From positions 20,207,501-20,271,500 of the forward strand of contig CM045731.1 of assembly GCA_024760905.1 (NCBI GenBank): a DNA stretch of 64,000 nucleotides, written 5' to 3'. The position numbers and the translations under genes were made by a program. The DNA comes from Plotosus lineatus (taxonomy: Eukaryota > Chordata > Actinopteri > Siluriformes > Plotosidae). Positions 9,901 through 21,125 of this stretch are shown one piece after another. Position 1 is the stretch's first letter, and the number at the start of each line of letters is the position of its first letter. The notes under the pieces were generated by a model. The model was not told where the DNA came from. It was given only the letters and a program-made list of their open reading frames with translations, and made no database searches.

Positions 9901-12900
9901 TGGCATCGTCACTGGCTCGAACCCTACGTCAAGTAGAATGGGAGTGGCTATGGGTTGTGCTGCTGCTTCTCTTACCCCGCCCAACATCAGTGCTGCTACT
10001 TTGGAAGTCGATGGCATGAGACCAACCTCCATGGTGTCACCACCAGTCGCTCCTGGTAACGCCAAGCCTTTCGGCACCACCGCGGCAAATCCTGCCGCTG
10101 CTTGTAAACTGGATAAAGACTGCAAGGTGAGGCACTGCAGTAAGATCCAGTAGTTTTCGTTTGCTAGTGAAGGCGGTGGTGGAGGAAAAGTTAAGAGTAG
10201 TAAACTTCTTACTTGAGTCACTGTATGTGCTCATTAAGTTCATCTAATTATCCAATGAATGAGTATTTAATGACATGAATCTGAGAGAGATATGCAGTGC
10301 GGTGTGAATATCTAGTAATGGTGGCCTGAGGACATGTAAAACATCTGCTAGCTTGGAATCTGTGCTGAATGAAGAACCTGCTGGGAATACTGCCAGGAAA
10401 ACCAAGCCTAAATTTACACATACAGGCATCCTTGATGTTTTCTATCATTTTGTCAACTGGGTACCTGATACTGTGTTTAACACAGTACTTGGATGAGCCG
10501 GCTGAGCAATGCAGTCAATATTTTATATGAAAAGAACGACTTGGCCCTTTTTTGTTTATGAATAGATTGTAGAACATTAACAGACCTACCAACTGTTGTT
10601 TTTCACCTTATAGCACAGGGGTGGGCAAACTTTTTGACTTGTGGGCCACAAATAGTTATACAATTTGTCAGAGGGGTCAGGCCAGGAGCATTTGGATAGA
10701 GTGAGTGGGCTAGATATACTAAAGCGTTCTTGTAGTGTGAAAACCTCATCGTACAGTAATCACGCGAAAATAAATGTACAACCCGATTTACTCAGTGTGC
10801 ACTGAGGACTGCATCTTTCAAATGTGCAAAAATATCCCTCATTCACGTAGTATGTTTGCTACAATGAATATGCAAGATATGGTGTTTACACACTATTTGG
10901 CACAATACTGGGAGAAGAAAATGTAATTAGATTAAAGTAGTGCACACACACACACGCACGGTGATCTATCAAAGCTGGAGATTGTCTGTTTTAATATTTC
11001 AATCAAAAGTGCAACGTTAAAGAAATCAACATTTATTGAAAAAAGATGAATGAGATCACTTTCAACATTCATAACATATTATTACCCAACAAAATACTCA
11101 ATCATTGTATTACTGTATTATTACAGTAATATATACTGTATTTTCCAGGCCACAAGGTGCACTGGATTGTAAGGCATAATATCAATGAACGATAAGCGCA
11201 CGGCCACTGCCCATTCATAAGGCGCACCGGGTTATAAGGCGCATTAAGTGAAACAAAAGTCAGATAAGTAAAGTTGATTCAACTCATCATTGTTCAGATG
11301 TAACACATAAAATATAAAATAATACACTTTACAATAACTCCATTGTTCAGTTATAACAATGTAAAATATAAAATAATACACTTCACAATAATGCTTAACA
11401 TTGTTCAGCTGTAACAATATAAAACAATAAACTCACTTTTTCAGTTCATTCCTCTTCCATAAATCCATCAAATTCTTCATCTTCAGTGTCTGAGGTTAAC
11501 AGTTGCACGAGTTGGGTATAAAGCCCGGATCCCTATATTATTTTTTATTATTATATTATATTATTTTGTCTATTATTCCCTCGCGCGCATGGAGTCAGAT
11601 CAATAGAGACAGAGATTAGAAGCCTTCCGGCTTATGACCTAAACTTCTCTCAGCCACGCCCCCTTAAAGAGACGGCAGCATCACAGTAACAATCACGGTG
11701 GTGCTCATTCGCAGCGTGAGTATTGTGTTCGTTACAGAATGGAGGTCATTACTCTAAAGGAGCTGTATCAGTGTAACTCTAAATTCAAGAAGGTTAATCC
11801 GAGGTCTCAGGAGGACACCTGTAGCAGTGCTTTATCTTGGTGATGAATGTGAGACTCTTGGGGGGGGGGTCACCACCTTCTAATTATTATAGTAAGACAC
11901 AAAAGCCCCGCTTGTCATATTACTTGTTGAAAGAAAATCACCAAAAAGAAAGACCTTTTTTCATGAACAGATATGGTGAAGCTCTCTGGAAGGAGACATT
12001 CATGTCTTGGTCTGAGCTTCTTCTCTTCCTACAGAGTGTAGACCTATTAGACGGATTGGAAGAATATAACCCCAGGATTTAACCTGTAGTTAAAAATCTT
12101 AGCATTTACTGCATTTGGCAGAAGCTCTCGTCCACAGCGATTTACAATTATCATTTTTCTTCATACAACTGAGAAATTGAAGGTTAAGGGCCTTGTTCAA
12201 GAGCCCAGCTGTGGTGATCCCGGGGATTGAACCGCTGACCTTCGGATCAGTAACCCATCGTCTTCTCCACTAAGCCACTTTAAGCGCTTGCAGTTGTTGA
12301 AAATAGTTCAACACCTGATCAGTCAGTTGAGAATTCACCAGCATGGTTAAAGAAATACTAAAAAGTTGGTGTTCACAGCTCAAAGGCATTGTCTCTGTCA
12401 GCCCGAAGCATTCTTTGCTTCTGTGAAATCCCAGGCTGGTACATCTCCTATCATCAGGATGATAACCCAGATGTTTATTTCTTGTAATTCTTTTTCCTCC
12501 AGGACCAGGGATGTCAGGCATAGCTCACATTTTTTCATCAGCCACTACCTCACAAGTAACACAGTTGATATTCTTCAAGCCGTGACACTTCAAGGTGATG
12601 TTAAAGAATTCGTGCCAGCTAAGGCTGACTCAATGTCGCCTTTTCTCAGAAAAGCTCAGCTCGAGAATGCCGGGAAGATTAGAGTTGATGGCTGAAATGT
12701 GTGTGTCTGCCTCTGTATTGTGTGTCAGTAATGAAGAGAATACTGAATGCTCAGGTATTGCGGAAAACACACTGTTGTGTGCTATTATGACTTTCATATC
12801 ATGTGACTGATAGAACCGTATCAGTACTTTGTGTTGGATAGTAATGTTGCTTTCTGATGTAGAATGTTAGAGTATAAAATTTGGGGACATGGCCAGACTG

Positions 12901-15900
12901 GAAGACAGACAAAATATAGATAACATTCTCATAGAAAAATCAGCATTGTTTGTGAGCTTATGTATCATATATTAGCATTTATTCAGTGCCCTCTATGGGT
13001 CACAGGAAGAATTTTTCTGATTGATTCTTTTGTCCTGTGCAATATAAATTTTGCATTACCTCTACATAAATTTTGTTACCATGCACTTCTTTTGCATTAC
13101 CTCAAGGACTTTTTTTTTCATGCGTTACCTTGCAGTTTTTAATTCTTGTCCATCGGGAGTTATCGAAATGGGTTTCTTCCATCTGTCTCTTTGTCACACT
13201 TTACTTTGTCGACATTTGTTGCCAAGTGTGGAAGCTGGGGCTTTCAAACTTGCTGTGCTTGTTCTATACTGTAATGGCATATAATGAAATGGTTCTGTCA
13301 ATGGGAGCGTCTGGACCCCAAGATCTATTTTTATTGAAAGATTCTGAGATATCCGTGGAATCCAGAAGATGACAGGGCTGCAACATTTTAGATACAACCT
13401 GTTGTTAAAACACAGAAAAAGAATGTGTTTAAGCTTACTTTCAGTGATTAAATAATCAGGTTTATTGAGCAGTAGTACTGTATCAGGATACTTATACCCA
13501 GTTCAAACTGGAGTAAAATTCAATGAACTACTCCATGGGATATGCTGGGAGCAGCTGAGTTGGAAGCAGATGTAGATCAGAAGAAATTGATAGGCATTAA
13601 AAATAAAAAATTTCAGCATTCCTCTAAAAAATAACTTGGGACATTGACCTATAACATCCTAGTTGACCTGAAGCATCTCAGGTCAATCAGACACCTGACC
13701 CAATCTAGGTTTTTGATGCTAATTTAATTTCGCTGAAGAGAACAGATGACCCTCGTGTTCTGCCAGCTGTTAAAAGAACTTTGGAAATGCAGTTTTTTAA
13801 TGAAGATAATGCAGTATATAAAGTTCTCACTCCTCTATTCTGTAAATTCTTTTCACTTTAGAGGGAGAAGAAAGGCCTATTGAAACTGTTGTCAAATAAA
13901 AAGAAGCTTCGCCCCTCTCCCCCATCTTCCCCAACTTTGGAAGCAGAGCAAGCCATTTCTGCTGACATCCCACAAGGAGCCATGGCACCTGAGCTGCCTG
14001 TTCCCAGCCCGACAGCAATAGCCAGTGGAAACCACTGCCGGACTGGCCTGTGTCCTGTGGAGACAGAGACTCCAGCATCTTCACCATCATCGAATAATGA
14101 CGCAGCACGCAGGACTGGCTGTCAGGAAAGCGCCGTTCCCATTGCGCCACCACCACGGCAGCCGTGCTCATCTCTCCTGTCCCTGCAGCAAGATGGACGG
14201 CCAATAGTATGCGAGAGGTACAGTACATTTTGAGGGTACTTGTAGGTAAATACTTGGATCCATTGTATGTAACTGATCATTGACTTGGAGTGGTATCATT
14301 CATTCCTCTGTGAAGAAAATTTCCATCTCTGGACTGTTGGTGTGTTTTCTCACATGTACTCGTGCAAATTTTTTTCCCATTGGGTTGAGATCAGGATTTT
14401 GGCCTGGACATTCCATTTTCATTTATCATATTCAACGTAATAAGCCTCCCCCCCCTCCAATGTTTTTTATTTTATGTCTAATAAACACCCATGTGCACTG
14501 GGAGTAAAATCATAGATCAAACTTACCAATTTTATTCGATCGGTCTCTGTAACAGTAAAATGAGGCGTTCACTGCCTGTGAAAGATACAGCTTTATTAAT
14601 CTCAAAATGAAGAAATTCACTCTCTGTCTCGAATTATAATCAGTAGGAGGTGCAAAAAAGATTAGAAAGGTGCATCATTGATAGTCATAAATATTAAAAC
14701 AGAATAATAATAAAAGATAAATACAATAAAATATAAAAATAATATAGAATAAAACTTTGTAGACTGGCTAAAAGTGAGTACACGGTATTTCAAGACCCCC
14801 TACCACTGGGGAATATCTATAATGTTCATCAGTAACAAATTTGATTGTTCCGCCGTGTTTTTAAAAACAGGAAAATATTTTGCTGTGTTCTCTTGGTAAA
14901 TGTCCAACAACCGATGAACCATTAGAAACTGCTACAGCAAAACTATGGGATGCTCTGAATGAATGGAGCGTTGAGCCAGATATGGACCAATCAGAAAGTG
15001 ATTTCTGTTTATTTTCAGCTTTCAAGTAAGTAGTCTGGTTGATGCCACAAAATGAATAACACAAATACCAGTAAAACTCTTTTATTGTTCTGTTATTATT
15101 CATGGTTTCCCCCTCAATTGTAATAAGCACTTACCGTTCCACTCTGCTGGCAACATTTTAATAAGCGCCCACCCACTCCAATTTTTTTTTTTTTTTAAGC
15201 GCCATGGGCGCTTATGTCGAATACGGTATTCTCCTTTAACCCCTCTTTGCTAGAACAACTTAAGTGTTTGTGGGTGTGGTCTTGCTGCCTGGCGCACTTC
15301 AGATGCCCTGCTCTTTTTCTTTAAAATTCAGAGTATTCAGATTAATTGACAAATCGAATGGGTTTTTTCATGATTGGTTGCAAAGCCATCCTGTTCCAGA
15401 TGCAGCAAAACAAACCCAAATGGTTATACTATCACTGCCATGCATTACAGAGAAGATAAGGTTTCTGTTCATTGTGCATTCATTTCTTCCCCCCCCTCCC
15501 TTTTTTTACGTTGACCAATCTTTTGAAGGGTAACTACAGTCTTGAATTTCCTCATCTGCCTGACTGTGTATTGGTGAATTTTAAACTGCTTCGAGATGCT
15601 TTTCTAACTTTTTCCAGGCTGGAAGAAATCGTCTCCTTTGTTCATGCCATGATACTTCCACTAACATGTGTTGTGAAGTTCAGCTTTTGATAGATCCCTG
15701 TTCTTTCAATAAAACCTGCTTGATGCCTGATTAAAAACACCTGACCCTAATTTCACATTTACCGTGTATCCCTGAAAATAAGACCTAACCACAAAATAAA
15801 ACCTAGCGTGATTTTACAAGATGATTTTAATTAGGCCCTCCACTATAAAATAAGCCCTAGTTGAGAGCACGACGTCACAGGGTCACGTGACTTATGTTTA

Positions 15901-17525
15901 CATGCCATATTGGACGGCACGATCCGGACGGCGCTCACTCATTTAACATTGCTATACATTTTAAAATAAGTAATAGTGGTTCAACATTACCCAACTGGAT
16001 GTTGTTTGTCGGTTACTAACTTCCCCGGAGTGATACAAAATAAGCAGTGAGTACTGTATGGTTATATCGTGTTGCGCTGTTGGCTGTGCAAATAGACAGA
16101 GCAGTAAGCCTGCACTGTCGTTTTATCGTTTTCCATCTGACCCGGAGAGAAAAGCCAAGTGGATCACAGTGGTAAATAGGAAAGACTGGAATCCTACAGA
16201 ATACAGTAGAATATGCAGCGAACACTTTGTATCAGATAAATATACATTATTAGGATAGATATAAATAAAATGTGAATTTATACAACCATTATAAGCAGTG
16301 ATAATTGTAATGTATTATTTCATAAGCGATTGTTTGTGTCGGTCTATTTGGGGATAGAACACACACCTTAGCCGTTATGAGGTGATAGTCTCTCTTCCCG
16401 GTTCCTGGCTCCCATTGTTGCATACAGCTTACAAGTCCGGCAACAAAATACTTGGAAGCTTCCATTGATTTGTAAGCTTTTAACTGTTTGCCAGTAAATG
16501 GAGACGGGCCATGGACAAGATGTGTACAAAGATCCAAGTAGGCAAAAGCAGGAAGGGAAGAATGGATGCATTCTAACACATTCCTAAACATTGACTGCAG
16601 CATTAGATATGGATCGGCAATCCCCAGCTGCTTTATTTTACTCAGATACCACGCCCTCTGGTCACCTGCCAGATGATTGACAACGTCTGACAATATTATA
16701 GTGTCATTGCTTTTGCCTTCGACACTCTCACATATTTTGCTTTCGCTGTCATTATCGGTTGTTGTTGAAGCCGTGCTTAGTGAATCGTGTGTGTGTGTGT
16801 GTGTGTTCTGGCTCACGCTTGCCGTCCAAGATGGCGCATGAAGGTATTGGGGTCACGTGACTGCAAAACCTCAATTCATTGGCCTGCTACTCGCTCAATC
16901 TAGGGCTCTAGGTGAAAGCGCTGACTCATCTATTAGGCAGATTTACCTAAGGTACACTGTCAAAGCATCAATCCTTGCGTGTTGAAGCTCAGTCGATGAC
17001 GTCAGCGACTGCTTTAAAACGAGGCCGTACACTTGCGTCCATAAAAATCGCTAAAATCGCTCAATTCGGTTCTGGTTAAAATATTTTTAAAATAAAGAAA
17101 TATAATGAAATAAGAATATATAAAGACAAAGATATATGATAAGACATGTAATAGAGAAAAATGTAAAATACATCATCACCTAAAAATAAGCTCTAGTATC
17201 ATATTTCGGTATGAAAATTAATATAAGCCCTGTCTTATTTTCGGGAAACACGGCAAGTTAATTTCTAATCATTCACCATGTCCTTTTCCTGGTCATAAAT
17301 GCCCCCCCCAGCCTGTGTTGCCTGTAGAATTAACCCTCTATACTGTTCCTGTGCAGGTACCGCGTGGTGGTGTCTTACCCTCCCCAGAGCGAGGCCGAGC
17401 TGGAGCTGAAGGAGGGCGACATTGTGTTTGTACACAAGAAGCGCGAGGATGGCTGGTTCAAAGGCACACTCCAGAGGAATGGCCGAACAGGTCTCTTTCC
17501 CGGCAGCTTCGTCGACAGCATCTGA
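6856..17525 (+). CDS. sh3rf1: sh3rf1 (POSH), 3' part of gene: seven coding exons
   Basis: Seven exons (6856-6966, 8448-8575, 9045-9215, 9310-9593, 9795-10126, 13862-14217, 17357-17525) join in phase to 1551 bases, 516 codons plus stop. The product aligns from start to finish with the C-terminal part of vertebrate SH3RF1. It has the [16 protein letters not shown] block, SH3-3 ([20 protein letters not shown]), the [13 protein letters not shown] block, [10 protein letters not shown], and SH3-4 ending [16 protein letters not shown]3RF1 is a cytosolic RING E3 ligase and scaffold linking Rac1 to MLK/MKK/JNK signalling. The RING and SH3-1/SH3-2 exons are upstream of the window. All introns are GT-AG. 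SH3RF3 is the closest alternative, but the inter-SH3 blocks match SH3RF1 better. Confidence 0.95.
7213..7475 (+). repeat. SINE (tail-B family) in sh3rf1 intron
   Basis: It begins with the tRNA-like 'gtggttagcacgtttacctc' and 'acagcaagga', followed by 'catgcatgttaggcgaactgg', 'attgcccctaggcgtgaatgg' and 'gttggctgagaaaggctcc'. The order is that of the DANA-like fish SINEs seen elsewhere in the window. Confidence 0.6.
8448..8575 (+). CDS. sh3rf1: sh3rf1 coding exon, polyproline segment
   Basis: Acceptor acttcag, donor gtaagt (8576). It encodes [20 protein letters not shown], then [20 protein letters not shown] and PT, ending with two bases of a Val codon (phase 2). It corresponds to the proline/alanine-rich stretch immediately before SH3-3 in SH3RF1. 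A run of eight prolines is a potential SH3 or WW ligand. Confidence 0.9.
9045..9215 (+). CDS. sh3rf1: sh3rf1 coding exon, SH3 domain 3
   Basis: Acceptor tcag (9041-9044), donor gtaac (9216). It encodes a complete SH3 domain: [20 protein letters not shown], then [20 protein letters not shown] and [14 protein letters not shown]. It shows the ALYDY-like 'AMFPYTP', the acidic RT loop, the conserved Trp (GWFKG) and the 'GVFPGNY' motif that form the PxxP-binding groove. All binding residues are present. Phase: one base in, two bases out. Confidence 0.96.
9310..9593 (+). CDS. sh3rf1: sh3rf1 coding exon, Ser-rich linker and [13 protein letters not shown] block
   Basis: Acceptor ctccag, donor gtaaga (9594). 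The linker reads [20 protein letters not shown], then [18 protein letters not shown], and ends [20 protein letters not shown]. The last block is almost invariant in SH3RF1 and lies in the region reported to bind JNK-pathway partners. Confidence 0.92.
9795..10126 (+). CDS. sh3rf1: sh3rf1 coding exon, [13 protein letters not shown] linker
   Basis: The acceptor is gcttgtag (9794), so a preceding G completes Val and gives [19 protein letters not shown]. The donor after tgcaag is gtgagg (10127). It is a low-complexity Ser/Ala/Pro linker ending KLDKDCK and continues in phase 0 into the lysine-rich start of the next exon. Confidence 0.92.
10616..11110. mobile_element. hAT/Charlie element 5' fragment
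   Basis: It begins caggggtgggcaaacttttt, a hAT-Charlie terminus. The next about 500 bp resemble the start of the large hAT element at 31163 ('ttgacttg(t/c)gggccaca', 'gtcagaggggtc(a/g)ggcc', 'ggagcatttgga'). The opposite end was not found here. Confidence 0.6.
11130..11520 (-). mobile_element. pogo-like transposon fragment
   Basis: It has the terminal-type sequence tactgtattttccagg and 'ataaggcgcaccgggttata'. A minus-strand segment at 11450-11490 reads [14 protein letters not shown], the acidic tail typical of pogo/Tigger-family transposases. Three copies of a 'ttcag.tgtaaca...aaaatataaaataataca' unit lie between 11285 and 11425. Confidence 0.45.
11521..12104. other. Intron, unassigned repeat-like sequence
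   Basis: A plus-strand open frame (11837-12082) of 81 codons has no recognisable domain. The surrounding sequence (cgcccccttaaagagacgg) has a GC-rich, transposon-like character, but I could not assign a family. Confidence 0.3.
12105..12285 (-). repeat. tRNA-derived SINE, minus strand
   Basis: The minus strand carries an A-box-like TGGCTTAGTGG and a B-box-like GGTTCAATCC about 40 bp apart. These are followed by the common fish string for 'gggccttg.tcaag..cccagc.gtgg' and 'cagcgatttacaatta'. A second copy is at about 59405-59530. Confidence 0.6.
12286..13861. other. sh3rf1 intron, no recognisable feature
   Basis: Unique-looking sequence. Scattered open frames show no domain or splice-compatible conservation. 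Confidence 0.4.
13862..14217 (+). CDS. sh3rf1: sh3rf1 coding exon, KKGLLKLLS and [10 protein letters not shown] blocks
   Basis: Acceptor ctttag (13861), donor gtacag (14218). It encodes [20 protein letters not shown], then [10 protein letters not shown], and ends [30 protein letters not shown] plus two bases. The basic KKGLLKLLS segment and the IAPPPRQ motif are conserved SH3RF1 signatures just before SH3-4. Confidence 0.94.
14580..14765. repeat. LINE-3'-end-like repeat
   Basis: The string 'gctttattaatct.aaa' followed by 'ggtgca', 'aataa(a/t)aa' and 'ataaatac' words also occurs at about 48990-49160 ('ctttattaatccccttagggaaat'). It has the character of an old LINE 3' end common in fish. Confidence 0.35.
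16058..16258 (+). pseudogene. THAP-type zinc-finger fragment
   Basis: 66 codons from ATG. The THAP C2CH pattern is visible: C5/C6...C10 near the N-terminus ([14 protein letters not shown]), the [15 protein letters not shown] block with the invariant Pro and Trp, and the CSEHF pair. THAP domains bind DNA in P-element-like transposases and in host THAP proteins. The frame stops just after the finger and lacks the usual AVPTIF box and any catalytic domain. It is therefore either a short DNA-binding protein of the element or a truncated remnant. It faces the minus-strand ORF at 16289-16816. Confidence 0.75.
16289..16816 (-). pseudogene. Transposon-associated ORF ([14 protein letters not shown] family)
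   Basis: 175-codon minus-strand frame. The core runs [73 protein letters not shown] and [20 protein letters not shown]. From memory, this block resembles the N-terminal part of fish and invertebrate repeat proteins that continue into a SWIM zinc finger and a YqaJ-like nuclease; that identification is uncertain. The C-terminal half is missing here. The N-terminus includes a (TH)n run from a GT microsatellite, so the true start may differ. It converges on the THAP ORF inside the same TIRs. Confidence 0.55.
17357..17525 (+). CDS. sh3rf1: sh3rf1 last coding exon, SH3 domain 4 and stop
   Basis: Acceptor gtgcag (17356). The codons read [40 protein letters not shown] and [15 protein letters not shown], followed by TGA at 17523-17525. 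This is a complete C-terminal SH3 domain with a conserved Trp, acidic RT loop and FPGSF motif. The protein ends 15 residues after the N-Src/distal region, exactly as in vertebrate SH3RF1 (human ends VENI). Confidence 0.97.
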
Positions 17526-19168
17526 CTCGAACACATGCTTGTGATCAAGCGAAATTACGCCAAGCTGTTGAGGTTGAGGCAGCTCCATTGGCTTGAAAGC
17601 TCCTAGTAGTGACTGACAGAACTGACGGGAATCAGTGGCATACACTTGGGGCGGGAGGATTGGGATCTAAGCACAATTCAGCCCAATTATTTTAAACACA
17701 TCCAGGACCCCACGGGGCTGTCACAGGCTCTTGGATCAGGACATACACACACTTGCAGTTTTACACAGAAAAAAAAAAAGCACATGTATAAACCAGATAG
17801 CATGAGATGGCGCTCGCTTGCCTCGTATGTAGAGGAAAGTAGAGCTCGTCATGTGATAATCCGTTAATTTATGTAACTGTAAACATATCCATACGGTATA
17901 AATGCGTGTCTTGTACGGCATCACTTTATTGTATATAAGCAAACAGAGCCTGTCTATGAACTGAGTGAACTGAGCGAAGCTGGAAAATATGAATTTATTA
18001 TTATCATTTGAAAACATTACAGGTTTGGTTGTTGGGGTTAATGAATGATTATTGTGAACTGTGATTGGCTGCCCTGATGCATCGTCGATTTGCATCATTT
18101 GGTCATCGATGGACCGAGTCGAACGTCATCATTTATTATCCATCGTTTCAACGGAATGGATGTTGATCACTGCCTGGTTTATTTAACTACTGTCCATCTC
18201 GAAGATAGAGTTGAACGTTAATTTACTACTGATTAAAAAAAAAGAATACGTTTTTACCCAGTTCATATTAATATTCAGAAATTGTGATGGGTTGTTGAAT
18301 AATGAGCAAAAATCCCCAAGGAATTCGTTTCATTTTAAGTGAATTGTCAAGCGTCAAAATCGCGATGACTTGTGCACGATGATTGGTAGAAACTCAGTAT
18401 TGAAGATTAAGGAGTAAAGAATCTGCTGTAGATTTTATTCAGTGATGGGGTTTAGGTTCTGGGTTGTGTGTTTTAATGCTTCTGATATAACTTGATGTTT
18501 TTTTTTAAAAAAGCGAGAGGAAAAAAAAAGAAATTACACTCCGTAGAAAATGTCTGAATGGTGGTGGCGTAGACTTTTGACTCTTAATAGTACTAATTCT
18601 ATTTCTATATATTAAAATGTAATAGCTGCTGGGTCCCTTTTTTGTTTTTTTCTTTTGTAGGAAAGTATGACTGACAGCTGAGTGATGGATCACCTTTTAT
18701 TCTTGTGTGTCGTCTTGTGTTATTGGTGTGTGTGTGTGTGTGTGTGCGCGTGCGTGGGGGGGGGAAATCCCGATTTATAGCTAATGTTAGTCTATTGCAC
18801 TAAAACCTAAACAAAGGACGACTCGAACTTTTTATGATCGAGGTGCGACAGATGAGAGCTGCTTGATAGCTTGGAGGCCTTGTGGTCAGCGTGTGCCGGC
18901 GCAGTCGCTTCAGTGTTTGTGTCACAGTTTTGTCTTCAGTCATGCAAATCGTGTTAAACCTTAAAATCTTACCATAAATCCACCGTACAATGGATACAGT
19001 TTGCAAGCTTTGTGTTTTATCAACTCTTGCATGCACAAATATGACTCTTCTGCATATAAACAAACTATAACAAATAACAACTGATGTACTTAAAGACTTG
19101 AAATCCAGACTTGACTGATTACAGTAGTTGTTTTTTTCCCCCACATGATTCATTGACATGTGCTGTTG

Positions 19169-19199
<31 letters not shown>

Positions 19200-20330
19200 C
19201 ATTATTAGTATCTATCTCATGATCCAAATTGAATATGTCTTATGTTCATGACCAAATCCCATATGCATTTCTTTCTGATCCAGTGTTTGACTTTCATTAT
19301 GAATAACACTCGAGGCGATTCTCGTTAGTGCATGGAAACATGGCCGTGATTCCAAAATAGGTTTCGGTGAAGGAGGATCTCTGAGAGCTACCTTGCCGGT
19401 GTTTAGTATTAGTACAGGAAGCTTGTGTCGTATTAAGCTGGATTTAAAAAAAAAAAATTAAAAAAATTCCGGTTTCTCATCAGTGCCCACACCTGAAAAT
19501 TGGCACCTATTGTGATTTTTAAAGATTTGTTTTCGAAAAGCCTCAGCCAAGTGTAAAAATGACAGCGTTTCTGCAGACACACTCCACTATTGTCTGTTTT
19601 GCTTCATTTCTGTTTGCACCAGATTCAGGAGAACCGATGATGACAGTGACAACATCAAAATGGCAGCAGCCATGGACGTGTCTCATCATGCACGATGAGT
19701 TACTATAAACTTTGTAAGTCACACTGGACAAGACTGTCTGCCAAATACTGTACATGTAAAATTTTACATTATTATTTCAGCATGATTTTCATGATTCTTG
19801 TTGAGCAGTTCAAAAGTGAAAATACTAAAGAGATGATATGGTTCATTGCTACATGCATTGTAGCTTTAAAAGCTTTTGGGTTTCTACAGTCACCTCATTT
19901 CTTGATTTTAAAAAAGACCTCTTTCCTCATTTAGGTTTTCAAAAGGTTCTGATGAGAAACGGATTTTTTTAAACTGGCCTTAAGTACAGTAAATACAAGA
20001 TTAATAAAGTTAGGGGGGAAATGCGGACAAAATTTGAAATACAAATTCACTTTGTATCATCTTTCTTTATCACTTCATTCCCAACACTTTTTCTTCTTTG
20101 TTATATCGGTCTAGACATGTTCTCATTGTGTTTGTTAATGAGACCCAGTACTAAACCTGACTTGAATCTACACACCTTTTTCATTATTAGTTTTTGTTAC
20201 CGGTTTTAATACATGCTCGACTCTATGTCCTCTAGTGGGGAAGTTGATCTCATATTCTGTACTAAATCATTGGAAGAAATAGTCCTTTTGTAATGTGTTT
20301 AACTGTAATAAAAGATCATGATTTCCAGAA
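17526..20330 (+). other. sh3rf1: sh3rf1 3' UTR (inferred extent)
   Basis: AT-rich sequence without transposon ends up to the polyadenylation signal AATAAA at 20307-20312 (an alternative AATAAA is at 20003-20008). It includes a (GT)n run at about 18728-18750 and (TTA)n at 19169-19206. The extent is inferred from the signal position and the absence of repeats; transcript data would be needed to confirm it. Confidence 0.5.
20307..20312 (+). terminator. Polyadenylation signal AATAAA
   Basis: AATAAA within aactgtaataaaagatcatg. It is the most distal signal before repeats begin and the likely 3' end signal of sh3rf1. Confidence 0.5.
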
Positions 20331-20531
20331 CCGTTACCTTTTTTTTTTTTTTCTTCATTTACTCCAGATGTTTTCACTTCACATTGGATCCTACATGAGT
20401 CAGATTTAAGAATTAATTTCTGTGCTTTCCTGCACATGATCTAATTATAGGGTGACCACGATAGAGGTGTGATAGAAAAGCAACTTATGTTTTGAGGCTT
20501 TTTTGTTTTTTAATATTATTTTGAGAATTTT

Positions 20532-21074
20532 GGGGCAGTGGTAGTCTAGTGCAGTGTTTCCCAACCTTTTTGAGCCAAGGCACACCTTTTACATTAGAAA
20601 AGTCACGAGGCACACCACGGAACAAAAATGATACTGCCCTCTAGCAGAACAGCACTGTAATTACACGCTAAGTGAAATCGGTTAATCTTCCGCGGCACAC
20701 CTGATGATTTCTCACGGCATGTGCCGCGGAACAGGGGTTGGGAAACACTGGTCTAGTGGATAGGTTGCACATGATAGCTAAGGTTCGGGGTTCGAGTCCC
20801 CACAGGGTTGTCACTGCCCCCCCAGTGCAGCTAACTGGGTTATCAAAGGCGGGACATGTCTCTCACTGTCTATGGTGAGAGGTTCATGTAAAAAAGAACC
20901 ATTGCTGACTTTCATAAAGAGTAGCTGCAAAGCCGTCAGCGTGTTTCTGTCCCTTGCTAAAGGATTATGTCAGGATAGGCATCCGACGTAAAAAACCCAT
21001 GCCAAATCAAATGTGCAAATCAGATGACGCGCTGTGGCGACTCCCGAGAACAGGAAAAAGCCGAAAAGAAGATT
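20532..21074 (+). mobile_element. tRNA-derived SINE (head 1, tail A), interrupted by hAT MITE
   Basis: It is bounded by a perfect 17-bp target duplication attattttgagaatttt (20515-20531 and 21075-21091). It starts ggggcagtgg, with an A box around gtctagtgg (split by the MITE) and a B box ggttcgagtcc at about 20788. It ends with gctgtggcgactcccgagaa and gccgaaa. The last about 100 bp match the 5' UTR and 3' end of the RTE LINE in this window. Confidence 0.88.
20552..20750. mobile_element. hAT MITE inside SINE
   Basis: The termini cagtgtttcccaacc and ggttgggaaacactg are perfect 15-bp inverted repeats. The 8-bp target duplication gtctagtg (20544-20551 and 20751-20758) is diagnostic of hAT. It is 199 bp with no coding capacity, and it sits in the Pol III A box of the SINE. 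Confidence 0.92.
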
Positions 21075-21125
21075 ATTATTTTGAGAATTTTGTAATGCCC
21101 ATCAATGTTTTGCGGCTTCACAACC

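Larger units (their letters stand above)
15762..17253. mobile_element. DNA transposon with THAP ORF and convergent second ORF
   Basis: The left end ccgtgtatccctgaaaataa and the right end (revcomp ccgtgtttcccgaaaataag) are terminal inverted repeats. A second inverted pair lies inside: gtcacgtgac followed by catgccatattggacggca on the left (15882-15920), and on the right the reverse strand reads gtcacgtgac followed by catgcgccatcttggacggc (16822-16862). Each inner pair sits upstream of an inward-facing ORF, like two related promoters with an E-box and a YY1-type CCAT motif. No clear target duplication was seen. Superfamily not assigned; Kolobok and Academ are candidates because some encode THAP proteins. 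Confidence 0.6.

Noticed and set aside
14861..15130. Possible cryptic exon in the last sh3rf1 intron
   Set aside because: No conserved counterpart in SH3RF1, and the flanking exons already join in phase.
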